This document shows positions 24,568-33,134 of a stretch of DNA of 33,807 nt, in pieces (positions within the stretch are counted from its first letter, which is position 1; every line of letters begins with the position of its first letter). Made by a program: the position numbers and the translations under genes. The stretch is from Corallococcus sp. CAG:1435 (GTDB taxonomy: Bacteria > Bacillota > Clostridia > Christensenellales > CAG-314). The DNA lies in the NCBI GenBank assembly GCA_000433775.1, contig HF998498.1, positions 16,494 to 50,300 of the forward strand, written 5' to 3'. The notes beneath the pieces were generated by a model, which was given only the letters and a program-made list of their open reading frames with translations, had not been told where the DNA came from and did not search any database.

Positions 24568-26382
24568 TTACCGTTCATTTTGTTTGCCGTCGCAACGTCT
24601 GTTGCCCTCCGTTTCGGTGCAGAAGCCGTATTTTTTCAGACCGCACCCGTTGCACTGTTTTGTACAAGAGGGTGTTGTCTGCGCCTGCATTGCACGGTTG
24701 TACTCACGCTTGAAATACTGCTTGGTTACGCCGACGTTGACAAAATCCCACGGCAAAAGTTCATCCAACGACTTTTCCGACACAATGGCGTTGACGTCCA
24801 CGCCCAAAGCATCAAACGCCTCGGAATAATACTGAAAGCGGAAATGCTCGCTCCAAGCGTCGAAGCGCGCACCGTTGAGGTACGCTCTGTAAAGGCTGTC
24901 GGCAACGCTTCTTCCTCCACGGGCAAGCACCGCCTCCATCAGCGAACCGTCGTAGTCGTTGTAGGCAAAGGAAAAACCGCCCTTTTTCAGCCTTTCAAAA
25001 AGGTACCGTTGCTTTTGGTCGATGTCGCTGCGTGAAGCAAAACCGCACCACTGAAAGGGAGTGAACGGCTTGGGAATGAAGGTCGAGCAGGACACGGAAA
25101 CACGCAAGTCCTTTGCGCTGTTTCGTACCTGCTTGTACAACTTCTTTACCCGATAGGCAATGTCGCAGATGCCTTCCACGTCTTCCATTGTTTCGGTGGG
25201 AAGTCCCAACATAAAATACAGTTTCACAGAGGAATATCCCTGCAAAAATGCCTGTTCCAAAGTGGAAAAAATGTTGTCGTCGGTGATGTTTTTGTTTATG
25301 ACGTTGCGCAGACGCTGTGTGCCAGCCTCAGGCGCAAATGTGAGGGAACTTTTCCTGTTGCCCTCAGCCATCTGACCTTTGAAACTGTCCAGACGCAAAC
25401 TGGGCAAATTGAGTTGCACGTGATTTTGCCTGGCATAGGGAAGCAACCTGTCCAAAAGGGGCATAAGTCCGCTGTAATCGCCCGTTGACAGACTGTTGAG
25501 GGAAAGTTCGTCGTAGCCTGTGCTTTCCAGCAGCGTTTTGCAAAGGTCGAAGGCGTTGTCCACCGTGCGTTCCCTCACGGGACGGTAGATAAACCCAGCC
25601 TGACAGAATCGGCAACCGTTGGCACAGCCTCGGAAAAGTTCCGCCACAGCCCTGTCGTGCACTATTTCCATGTTAGGCACAAGTTGAGTGTGCGGGGTGA
25701 AGGTAGTGTTGAGATCCTTTTCGATGTTTCGCCACACCTCTCTGTCGGGAAGGGAAATCACCTTGTCGCCATCGTACACGGCGGGGTGCAGAGAGGGTAC
25801 ATAGATACAACTGTATTTTTCATCTACCAAACGCAAAAATTCCTTTTTGGTGCCGTGAAATTTGCGGTAGTCTTCCAATATCTGAGGCCACGGTGTTTCC
25901 CCTTCGCCCACAAAGAAAAAGTCGAAAAACTTGTACATAGGCTCGGGGTTGACGGTGCATGGTCCGCCTGCCACGATGAAGGGAAATTCATCGCCTCTTT
26001 CCTCACTGTTGACGGGAATTCCGGCAAGCGTCAGCATGTGAAACACGTTGGAGTAGCACATTTCGTACTGCATGGAAAACCCCACAAAATTGAATTTTTT
26101 AAGAGGCGTTTGCGTTTCCAGACTGCACAGCAATTTGCCCTGTGCTTTCAGGTAGTTTTCGTAGTCGGCAAAGGGAGTGTAACATCTTTCGCACACCACG
26201 CCATCCAACGAGTTGAAAAGATAGTACAAAATGCGTACGCCCAAATTGGACATTCCCACTTCGTAACTGTCTGCCACGCACATGCAAAAACGCACGTCGC
26301 AAGGCTTGTTCATATCCGGTGTGTTGAATTCGCCGCCGAAGTACCTGTAAGGTTTTTGTACGCTGTCCGTTAGTTTAGTCAA
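24568..26382 (-). CDS. TIGR03960 family B12-binding-type radical SAM protein
   Basis: The 604-residue protein has an N-terminal region resembling a cobalamin-binding domain (about 25-190, including FVGFSMQYE and VAGGPCTVNPEP) and a radical SAM core with the 4Fe-4S motif RGCANGCRFCQAG (CxxxCxxC), followed by LSTGDYSGL and FMLGLPTETMEDV. A cysteine-rich tail (CTKQCNGCGLKKYGFC) ends the protein. The start is TTG 26382, because AGGAG lies 6 nt upstream; the longer frame from TTG 26400 would contain that site. In many Firmicutes this pair precedes rng and rplU-rpmA; here they do not follow. Confidence 0.92.
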   Translation of the reverse strand: MTKLTDSVQKPYRYFGGEFNTPDMNKPCDVRFCMCVADSYEVGMSNLGVRILYYLFNSLDGVVCERCYTPFADYENYLKAQGKLLCSLETQTPLKKFNFVGFSMQYEMCYSNVFHMLTLAGIPVNSEERGDEFPFIVAGGPCTVNPEPMYKFFDFFFVGEGETPWPQILEDYRKFHGTKKEFLRLVDEKYSCIYVPSLHPAVYDGDKVISLPDREVWRNIEKDLNTTFTPHTQLVPNMEIVHDRAVAELFRGCANGCRFCQAGFIYRPVRERTVDNAFDLCKTLLESTGYDELSLNSLSTGDYSGLMPLLDRLLPYARQNHVQLNLPSLRLDSFKGQMAEGNRKSSLTFAPEAGTQRLRNVINKNITDDNIFSTLEQAFLQGYSSVKLYFMLGLPTETMEDVEGICDIAYRVKKLYKQVRNSAKDLRVSVSCSTFIPKPFTPFQWCGFASRSDIDQKQRYLFERLKKGGFSFAYNDYDGSLMEAVLARGGRSVADSLYRAYLNGARFDAWSEHFRFQYYSEAFDALGVDVNAIVSEKSLDELLPWDFVNVGVTKQYFKREYNRAMQAQTTPSCTKQCNGCGLKKYGFCTETEGNRRCDGKQNER

Positions 26383-26433
26383 AATTTTCTCCTGTGGCAA
26401 AATTTGCCTGTAATTTACTGTACTTGTATTTCA

Positions 26434-26466
26434 AAACGACTCCGCAACAGTGTCGGAGCCGTTTTT
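26434..26466 (-). terminator. Hairpin between hexokinase and radical SAM genes
   Basis: AACG-A-CTCCG and CGGAG-C-CGTT pair around a 9-nt loop. The plus strand has TTTTTT after it and the minus strand TTTT, so it may act in both directions; on the minus strand it would end the hexokinase transcript 31 nt past its stop. Confidence 0.7.
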
Positions 26467-26496
26467 TAGTGTTAATTTGTTGGGACGAATGCAACC

Positions 26497-28692
26497 TCAC
26501 AGCACCATTGTTGCCATCAACGTGCCGACAAGGTTCAATTCCTCACCCTGTACGATTTTGTATGTTATGCCGAAGTGCGACAGATATTCGCCGAGGTATT
26601 TTTCAAACCAACTGCGATACCCCACCAGACGGTTGAAGGTTGTTCCTTCCGCCACAACGGCAACGGGAAGGGACTTGTCGGTGCAGGTAACGGATGCCGT
26701 CGCCGCATTTGTTATTGCACCAAGTTTGGCGGCACGCTTTATCAGTTGACGGCACACTTCACGGGCAAATTCCCTGTCCTTTTCGGAAAGCATATGGTAA
26801 ATTGCGCCGTCGTCTTCTGTGAGAAACTGCGAAACGTCTTTCAGATCGAAGGCACCGACGGCACTTTCGATGTAGCCTTCTTTGAGGGCAACGCACAGCG
26901 CCTCGTGTATTATTTCCGCAAGATATTTGCCGCTTGTCATCTTTTCGTACAGTTGACTGTTTGGCAAATCGGTGCGGTGTATTGCCGCTTTGTCGAAATC
27001 GCCCATGGGGAATTTGTCGTAGCCGCCACATTCCATGTTGACGAGCATTTTGCCTTTGGGAAGCCCCTCCACCTTGGTTATTTTGTCGGTGTCCACAATG
27101 CAACAGATATTTGTGCCTGTGCCATAGATGTAGCCGAGGTAAGTGGAAAACTTTTCGTGGGAGGTTGCCATTCCGCCAAGCAAGGTGGCAACGGTGTCGT
27201 TGAGAATTACTATCTTGCGGGGTTTGTCGCTGTACTTAGCGAGGGAAGCCAGCGTTTCGGCGCCCACTTTGGTGCCTATTACTTCCGGCGCTTTCACTTC
27301 TTTGCTGAAACTGACCACTTCTCCGTCCATGTCGCTTGCCATGTTGACGGGATAGGAAAAGCAAAAGCCCACATCGTCGCCGTCATCGCAAAGATAGGCT
27401 ATGTTTTGCGCTATTCTGTCGTAAAACTGCTGCTTTGACAGCACCTCTCCGCCGGAAGCGGGCATGGTAGTCTTGCGGAGTTTTTCAATTACCGCTTTGC
27501 CGTTTTGGTCGAAACTGCCTACGGCGGAACGGAAGTTTGTACCGCCTGCGTCAATGAGAATACGCTTGCCGAATTTGATTTTTGAACGGTCGATATTGCA
27601 CAGATAGGTGGGAATCATGGGAATTGTTTGCCCCTTTTGGCAAAGTCCCTTGTGCATATCGTCGACAAACAACTTTATCTGCTCTTGTTCGTTTACTTCC
27701 TCTGCCGTCTGTTTGTGAACTTTCAAAAATTCCAACGCTTTGTTTTTCATACAATCTCCTTGCAAAAATTCTTCAACGGTTTGAATTGCTAGGTCATCGG
27801 TTGCAGCCATTTCCGCCACACGTCTTTCCCGCATAATGTCCTGCTCGCTGGAAAAGGAGTTTTTGAGATACACGTTGCCCTTAGCCAACTTGGAAGAGTA
27901 CCTTCCGCCGTTGGAAAATATCTTTTTCAGCACACTGTACAGTTGCTCGCTGTCGGACAATTCCAACGAACGTGCCAGACAAAAAACCTTTCCGTGTAAG
28001 GACTTTCCCTCCGAAGGCACCGTTTGGGCAAAAGCCTTTATTTTTTCCACCGCCTGCTGTGTGAGGTGTTTTTTGGAAACCTGCCCTTCCAAACTTACAG
28101 GACGCACCAACTGAAAATTTTCGTTGCTTCCGATGCGCACACGGTACTTTTGCAAAAGTTGTTCCACCGAAAGGTTACTTTCGCCGACAAGGTACTTCAA
28201 CGTCTGCAAAGACATCCACGCATCGTCTTCGGAGTTGTGTTCGTGGTAAGTTATGCCAAGTTCCGCCGCTATTTTGGAAAGCGCCTTTACGTCCTTTTCA
28301 CCCTTGTACAGTTTGTACAGCAACTGCGTGCAGATAAAGCGGAAATTTATGGAAGGCAGACGATACCTTTTGCATGCGGCGTTGAGCATGCGCACGTCGG
28401 CGTCCACCGCATGTCCCATTACAATGTACTGCGGATTTGTCAAAAAGTCCCTGATATTTTGATAGACGTGAGCGAAATCGGGGGAACTGTTGAGCAGTTT
28501 TTTGTCCAGATGCAAGTCTATGCCCACGTTTTTGCGTGTGCCGTTGAGGTTGTACGCCGTTTTCGGATTAACCCATATATTGGTTTTGTACAGTATGTTG
28601 AAATTTTCGTCGGCAACGACAATTCCCACACTGCAAATGCTGTCCGGCTTGTACCCGTTGGCGGCTTCTATGTCAAAAGCAAGATAATTCAT
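26497..28692 (-). CDS. DEDDh exonuclease-BRCT-hexokinase fusion protein
   Basis: This single 731-residue frame holds three domains. Residues 1-170 are a DEDDh 3'-5' exonuclease: D7 and E9 in FDIEAANG, D99 in GHAVDADVRML, H152 and D157 in HNSEDDAW. Residues about 230-313 look like a BRCT domain (LHGKVFCLARSLEL, FSNGGRY). Residues 315-731 are a eukaryote-type hexokinase: IDAGGTNFR (380-388), FSYPVN (445-450), LNDTVATL with catalytic D499, GTGTN (524-528), NMECGGYD and VAVVAEGTTFNRL. ATG 28692 is chosen as the DEDDh N-terminus, with a weak GTGGTG before it. An internal ATG at 27750 has a perfect AAGGAG 5 nt upstream and would give hexokinase alone. Confidence 0.85.
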   Translation of the reverse strand: MNYLAFDIEAANGYKPDSICSVGIVVADENFNILYKTNIWVNPKTAYNLNGTRKNVGIDLHLDKKLLNSSPDFAHVYQNIRDFLTNPQYIVMGHAVDADVRMLNAACKRYRLPSINFRFICTQLLYKLYKGEKDVKALSKIAAELGITYHEHNSEDDAWMSLQTLKYLVGESNLSVEQLLQKYRVRIGSNENFQLVRPVSLEGQVSKKHLTQQAVEKIKAFAQTVPSEGKSLHGKVFCLARSLELSDSEQLYSVLKKIFSNGGRYSSKLAKGNVYLKNSFSSEQDIMRERRVAEMAATDDLAIQTVEEFLQGDCMKNKALEFLKVHKQTAEEVNEQEQIKLFVDDMHKGLCQKGQTIPMIPTYLCNIDRSKIKFGKRILIDAGGTNFRSAVGSFDQNGKAVIEKLRKTTMPASGGEVLSKQQFYDRIAQNIAYLCDDGDDVGFCFSYPVNMASDMDGEVVSFSKEVKAPEVIGTKVGAETLASLAKYSDKPRKIVILNDTVATLLGGMATSHEKFSTYLGYIYGTGTNICCIVDTDKITKVEGLPKGKMLVNMECGGYDKFPMGDFDKAAIHRTDLPNSQLYEKMTSGKYLAEIIHEALCVALKEGYIESAVGAFDLKDVSQFLTEDDGAIYHMLSEKDREFAREVCRQLIKRAAKLGAITNAATASVTCTDKSLPVAVVAEGTTFNRLVGYRSWFEKYLGEYLSHFGITYKIVQGEELNLVGTLMATMVL
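27748..27761 (-). promoter_or_regulatory. Internal ribosome binding site and start codon for stand-alone hexokinase
   Basis: On the minus strand AAGGAG (plus 27756-27761) is followed by ATTGT and ATG (27748-27750), in frame with the fusion. It falls exactly at the BRCT/hexokinase border (residue 315) and would make a 417-residue hexokinase, about the family length. It is stronger than the site before the exonuclease start. Confidence 0.75.
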
Positions 28693-28715
28693 TTTCACCA
28701 CTCTTTTACCCCTAT

Positions 28716-28744
28716 ACTTTACCAAATTTTTACCGATTTTGCAA
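28716..28744 (-). promoter_or_regulatory. Candidate promoter of the exonuclease-hexokinase gene
   Basis: On the minus strand TTGCAA (plus 28739-28744) and TAAAGT (plus 28716-28721) are 17 nt apart, about 24 nt before the ATG. Confidence 0.5.
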
Positions 28745-28846
28745 CACCTTTGCAAAACTACTTGCAAAGATAATGTTTTTGTTTTGTCGCTTCACAGTAA
28801 ACACGGCGACAAATTTTTCATTGTTGAGATAATGTTTGAAAGCGTA

Positions 28847-28875
28847 TTGACTGACGGGGCAAAATGCCTTATAAT
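28847..28875 (+). promoter_or_regulatory. Sigma-A promoter of the small 3-TM protein
   Basis: TTGACT at 28847-28852 and TATAAT at 28870-28875 are separated by 17 nt. Confidence 0.85.
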
Positions 28876-28908
28876 TAGACTGCAAATCAGTTTCAAGGAG
28901 GATATGCA

Positions 28909-29214
28909 ATGAAACGACTGGAAAAGTTTTTTGACATCTTGGGTGAAATTATTGCCGTTTTGATGGTGGTCATCTACATAGTAGCCCTTGCCAATGCGCA
29001 ATTCGGATTTTTGAGCAGCGTACCCGTTGTGGAAAAAATCATAAACATTGCCATACACTACGGCTCGCTGTTGCTTGTCGCCGTGGTAGGTTTGGAAGCA
29101 ATGTCCAAACGCAACATTGTTTTCAGAATTATTTTCTACGTTTGCCTTGCCGTTATCGTTATTTTCCTGTTTTTCCCGGGAACGTACGAAAACCTCATGG
29201 GACTTATCAGTTGA
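28909..29214 (+). CDS. Small membrane protein with three predicted segments
   Basis: The 101-residue protein is almost entirely membrane: segments at about 10-32, 47-63 and 71-91, with short charged ends (MKRLEKF at the start, MSKRN between the second and third). I do not recognise a family. The gene is real: a near-consensus promoter, AAGGAGG 7 nt before ATG 28909 and a strong terminator right after it. It is divergent from the exonuclease-hexokinase gene and convergent with the TauE/SafE genes. Confidence 0.85.
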   Translation: MKRLEKFFDILGEIIAVLMVVIYIVALANAQFGFLSSVPVVEKIINIAIHYGSLLLVAVVGLEAMSKRNIVFRIIFYVCLAVIVIFLFFPGTYENLMGLIS

Positions 29215-29230
29215 CAAAACACATGCGAAA

Positions 29231-29259
29231 AAAACTTCCCTTAATCGGGAAGTTTTTTT
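29231..29259 (+). terminator. Terminator of the small 3-TM protein gene
   Basis: AAAACTTCCC and GGGAAGTTTT pair around TTAATC, followed by a T run. The remaining 29260-29518 shows nothing further. Confidence 0.9.
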
Positions 29260-29518
29260 GTTGCAAAAAATGCGTTTTTGCAAATTAATGTTATTGTTTT
29301 TTACAAACGGTGGAATGAAAACTGTACAAAAAGCAACATTTCACCTGTGTAAAAGGTAACGTTCAGAATTGCGGCAAAGCCTAATTTTTGCCGTTCTACC
29401 GCTGCATGCGTGCTCCCTCTTTAATTGAAAAACTTTCCTTTTACAAAAGTGCGGGGATACAAGCAATCCGTTACTGCACGATATCATTTTCTGAAGTTAT
29501 TTTCTTCCGACGTTGTTT

Positions 29519-30022
29519 TCAATGTTTTTTTCCGACGTTATTTTCCGATGCATTTTCGGGAAAAAGGACAGCAAAAACCTGGTTTGATTTTTCGCCTTGC
29601 AACAAAGGATATTTGCTTTTCAGACAGCGCACACGGGAATACACTACCGTGTATCTTTTTCTTTTGGGTTTTGTTGCCACAATCAGTTGCCATATCCCCA
29701 CCGCTATCAGGAAAAATCCAAAACAGATGCGCAACAGTCTGTCCTGCGCTTTGCCTGCGAAAAATGCGCCCGCAAAGGCAAAAATACAGGCGGGAATTAC
29801 CACCCACAAAATACCTTTCGGCTTGACCAACTTGTTTTTGGCGTGAATTGCAAGGGCGACCACGCACATAGGCAGGAAACTTACGAGGTTTATTGCCTGA
29901 ATTGTTTTTTGCGGAATATCCAAAAAGGAAAGCAACGGCACAAGCAGTGTGCCGCCTCCCATGCCCATTCCCCCCACTATTCCCGAGAGAAATCCAAACA
30001 AAATAAGTAAAAAAACCTTCAT
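29519..30022 (-). CDS. TauE/SafE (TSUP) half-size permease with extra C-terminal tail
   Basis: The 167-residue protein starts with a TSUP signature (GFLSGIVGGMGMGGGTLLVPLL, four membrane segments to about residue 118). This family exports sulfite, sulfoacetate or other organosulfur anions, usually as proteins of about 250 residues. Here each half is a separate gene; the partner is 69 nt upstream. After KPKRKRY (about 120) comes a 45-residue tail rich in charged and polar residues that does not look like TSUP and may come from a lost stop codon. GGAGG lies 4 nt before ATG 30022. Confidence 0.8.
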   Translation of the reverse strand: MKVFLLILFGFLSGIVGGMGMGGGTLLVPLLSFLDIPQKTIQAINLVSFLPMCVVALAIHAKNKLVKPKGILWVVIPACIFAFAGAFFAGKAQDRLLRICFGFFLIAVGIWQLIVATKPKRKRYTVVYSRVRCLKSKYPLLQGEKSNQVFAVLFPENASENNVGKKH

Positions 30023-30091
30023 CTGTCCTCCGCAAGCATTTTGTTTTTTTGCAACAACGACCGAACGGTGTGCAAATGCCGTTTGCCGTTG

Positions 30092-30457
30092 TTACAACAG
30101 CATTTTTACCCCTCCAAGCACCAACACGAGGGCGAAAATCACCTTTGCCGTGGTGCCTTTCAGTTTGGAAAGAAGCAACGCTCCCACTATTCCCCCCGCA
30201 ACGACACCTGCCGTGGACCACAGCGTGGGTTGCCACTCTACGGCACCTTGCCAAAGATACACTACCGCACTTATCACTGTCAGTGGCAAAATGACCAACA
30301 ACGCCGTTGCCTGCGCATTCTTTTGGTGCAATTTAAGCACGGAAAGCAACAATGTCATTACCAAAACGCCTCCGCCTCCGCCCAAAAAGCCGTTGACAAA
30401 GCCGCAAAGCGCACCGACGGACAACAAGATTACCTTACTTTTTCCTGTCATATGCAT
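30092..30457 (-). CDS. TauE/SafE (TSUP) half-size permease
   Basis: The 121-residue membrane protein has the paired TSUP glycine-rich helix (GFVNGFLGGGGGVLVMTLLL) and three further segments, ending VLGGVKMLL. It precedes a second half-size TSUP gene on the same strand, and the two probably form one transporter. AAGGA lies about 9 nt before ATG 30457. The transported anion cannot be inferred. It diverges from the large surface protein gene. Confidence 0.85.
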   Translation of the reverse strand: MHMTGKSKVILLSVGALCGFVNGFLGGGGGVLVMTLLLSVLKLHQKNAQATALLVILPLTVISAVVYLWQGAVEWQPTLWSTAGVVAGGIVGALLLSKLKGTTAKVIFALVLVLGGVKMLL

Positions 30458-30496
30458 AATTTGTTTTCCTTGTGTGAGTTTATGCCCTCATTTTGA

Positions 30497-30525
30497 TTGA
30501 TTTTTATTTTAGTTTGTATTAAAAT
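30497..30525 (+). promoter_or_regulatory. Candidate promoter of the surface protein gene
   Basis: TTGATT at 30497-30502 and TAAAAT at 30520-30525 are 17 nt apart, about 54 nt before ATG 30579. Confidence 0.6.
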
Positions 30526-30578
30526 AATGTCAAGTATGCAGTTTTGCATCTGACTATTTGTATGAAAAGGTAACTAGA

Positions 30579-33086
30579 ATGAGTAAGACAAGTAAAAAAG
30601 TAGTAAAACAACCGCTTTCTTCGACAACCGTCAGAACAATTTACATTACCGTAATTTGTTTGGTGATGGCTGTTATTTTGGCTGTGTCGTTGGCGTTGGT
30701 TTTGAAACAGCCGACAACAACACCCGATGACGGCAGCGACGGCGGCAGCAGCGGAACATCCACACTGTACATCAAAAACGGCGACTTCGCCTATTTTGAC
30801 GATGAAAGCGACACTTTCCCCAAATCGGCTGACAACTGGACAACTTACACCTACAAGGCACCCGACGGAGATACGCACGGATTTACGGAAATTACCGACA
30901 GCGAAAAAGTCATCTCCGGCGTTATCGACACCGACGACGAGGCATGGACAAGCGTAAGCGCCGACCTCGCTTCACAGGGAATAACGGCAACCAACCCCGG
31001 TATTCACGACGAAGACCTTGACACAAACATTTACATGTTCGGAACAAAACATGCTACCAACGCAAGCATCTTTTCCAGCAGTTTTTCGGTAGGTTCTCAA
31101 ACCTCCGCAAAAATCACAATCTGGCTGAACACCTCTTTGTTGGGCGACACCAGCAAGGCTACAATAGCGGTACAAAAGTACTCCTCCTCCAACCTTTCGG
31201 CAAAGGACGATGACAGATACGCCTACTCTTTTGAAATTGAAAAGGCAGAAGGCTGGAAAGCGTACGAACTTTATCTGTTCAACCGTGAAACAGGTTCCCG
31301 CTCCGTTGTTGTCAGCGTAGGTATCGGCAACTGCTACACCAACGACCTTGCCGACGGCGTGCTGTTTATCGACGACATCACCTACGAAACGGTTTCCGCC
31401 AACGAATACCGCAAATTCGTTGCCAACACCGAAAACACCACCAATTACGGAATAATCGGTGAAGACGACGAAATTGCAGCAAGCGAATACTCCGAACTTG
31501 TGAACTACGACGGAACGACGGCTACGCCCATCACCTTGGAAGACTACCTGTCTTTGGAAAATGCCAAGGTTGAAGGCGAAGCATATTCTCCCTTCACGCT
31601 CAACGACCACTTTTCCATTTACAGAGTGTCCAACGACGGCACAAACAAAAACACGGTGGCATTGATGCTTGACAAGTGGAACGGCAACAACATTGTTGTC
31701 AAATCCAGCGACGACCTCAAAGACCACCTGCACATCAGTTTTTGGGTGCGTGTAGACCAAAACAACGTTACCGCACAAGCAAACATAATGTTGCAATCGT
31801 TGAAGGACGGCAAGTGGGAAGATCTCAACAACGGCAGTTTCACATCGGTGGTTACAAGTCAGGAAATTGACACCGACAACAACTGCGGCTGGACAAAATA
31901 CGACATCTACCTTAAACCCACCTCCGCTTCGGAAACGACGGTGCGTGTTGTGTTGGCATTGGGTAACGTCAACGGCTATTCCAGCGAAGGCAAATACACC
32001 CCCAACGGAACGCTGTTTGTAACCTCCCCCTACGTTGAAGCAATTTCCGCTTCCGACTACTCCTCCGCTTCCAGCGGTACCTACTCAAAGAAAGTGAGTC
32101 TTGTAGGCAGCACCGCTTCCACAACGGTGAACAACGGTTCTTTCTCCAACATTTCCACAAGCAACCCCTTGCAACCCACAAGTTGGATTCCCGTTTTTGC
32201 AGGTTACAACGTAATTTACAAAGACGGCAAGGGCAACGACACCATTGACGGTCTTGTAACGACGCAGGAAGCCGTGGAAGGAATTGTCGAAAGAAACAAC
32301 GTCAACGGAAACGCTCCCTACTACGACGACTCCGAACAGAACATCCTGAAAATTACCAACAATACGGCAACGGCATTCGGCTACCTGTCCAACGACATTA
32401 CCCTGTCGGCAAAGACGGTGTACGCATTCTCCGTGCTGGTCAAAACGGAAGGCGACGCTAACCCCTACTTCTACGTAGTCAAGAACGGCGCAGACACCCG
32501 TGCAAATGCCGTTGTGGGCAAGATTGAAACCAAAGCAGGCGCAACAGTTGCAGATGACGAAAAATTCGGACTTACTTCGAGCGCCGAAGAAGGAAACGGC
32601 TGGGCACGCTACTACATCGTGATTGCAACGGGCGAAGAAAACATGACTGTGCGTGTAGCACTTTTCAACGGAAGCATTGACGGCAACGTTAAACAGCAGG
32701 GCACCGTGTACTACGACTACGCTGCAATGAACACCTTGGGAACTTACACCGTTGATACCGACAAAGAAAGCGAAAAGACGGACCGTGAGAGAATCACCTT
32801 CACGGCATCCGAAGGATACACCGTGTTTGAGGAACTCACCGATGCGGAATTTACCGCTCTTGCAGAAAACAGCAACGTTGCAATTTCTCAACCCGATTGG
32901 ACAACCATTGTGGAAAACGCCATGGCTGAACCCGTCGAAGATGACGCACCCGAAACAACTCCCGAAGGAAACAAAGTGGACGTGGCACTGCTTCTCTCCG
33001 TTATTTCCAGCGTAGCGTTGGTATGCGCATTGCTCATCGTTATCGTTGTGAAAGTGTTCAAAAAACGCAACAACTCCATTCAATAA
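30579..33086 (+). CDS. Large surface protein with three repeated carbohydrate-binding-like modules
   Basis: The 835-residue protein has an N-terminal membrane segment (about 18-43), a large Asp/Asn/Ser/Thr-rich extracytoplasmic region and a C-terminal segment (about 803-827) ending in KVFKKRNNSIQ. Three related units have their closing strands at about 225 (GWKAYELYL), 437 (GWTKYDIYL) and 674 (GWARYYIVI), each followed by VVVSVGIGN/VRVVLALGN/VRVALFNGS-type strands. Openings such as NGDFAYF and NGSFSNIS, with a later P-x-x-W, resemble jelly-roll carbohydrate-binding modules (CBM4/9-like). No catalytic domain is seen, so adhesion or polysaccharide binding is inferred. ATG 30579 has AAAGG 8 nt upstream. 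There is no LPXTG; both ends are membrane anchors. Confidence 0.85.
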   Translation: MSKTSKKVVKQPLSSTTVRTIYITVICLVMAVILAVSLALVLKQPTTTPDDGSDGGSSGTSTLYIKNGDFAYFDDESDTFPKSADNWTTYTYKAPDGDTHGFTEITDSEKVISGVIDTDDEAWTSVSADLASQGITATNPGIHDEDLDTNIYMFGTKHATNASIFSSSFSVGSQTSAKITIWLNTSLLGDTSKATIAVQKYSSSNLSAKDDDRYAYSFEIEKAEGWKAYELYLFNRETGSRSVVVSVGIGNCYTNDLADGVLFIDDITYETVSANEYRKFVANTENTTNYGIIGEDDEIAASEYSELVNYDGTTATPITLEDYLSLENAKVEGEAYSPFTLNDHFSIYRVSNDGTNKNTVALMLDKWNGNNIVVKSSDDLKDHLHISFWVRVDQNNVTAQANIMLQSLKDGKWEDLNNGSFTSVVTSQEIDTDNNCGWTKYDIYLKPTSASETTVRVVLALGNVNGYSSEGKYTPNGTLFVTSPYVEAISASDYSSASSGTYSKKVSLVGSTASTTVNNGSFSNISTSNPLQPTSWIPVFAGYNVIYKDGKGNDTIDGLVTTQEAVEGIVERNNVNGNAPYYDDSEQNILKITNNTATAFGYLSNDITLSAKTVYAFSVLVKTEGDANPYFYVVKNGADTRANAVVGKIETKAGATVADDEKFGLTSSAEEGNGWARYYIVIATGEENMTVRVALFNGSIDGNVKQQGTVYYDYAAMNTLGTYTVDTDKESEKTDRERITFTASEGYTVFEELTDAEFTALAENSNVAISQPDWTTIVENAMAEPVEDDAPETTPEGNKVDVALLLSVISSVALVCALLIVIVVKVFKKRNNSIQ

Positions 33087-33100
33087 CATTAAAAACAATT

Positions 33101-33134
33101 AAAAAAGACGCAACTGCAATGTTGCGTCTTTTTT
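33101..33134 (+). terminator. Terminator of the surface protein gene
   Basis: GACGCAAC and GTTGCGTC, extended by six A/T pairs, form a 14-bp stem with loop TGCAAT and a T run. It starts 14 nt past the stop codon. Confidence 0.93.
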
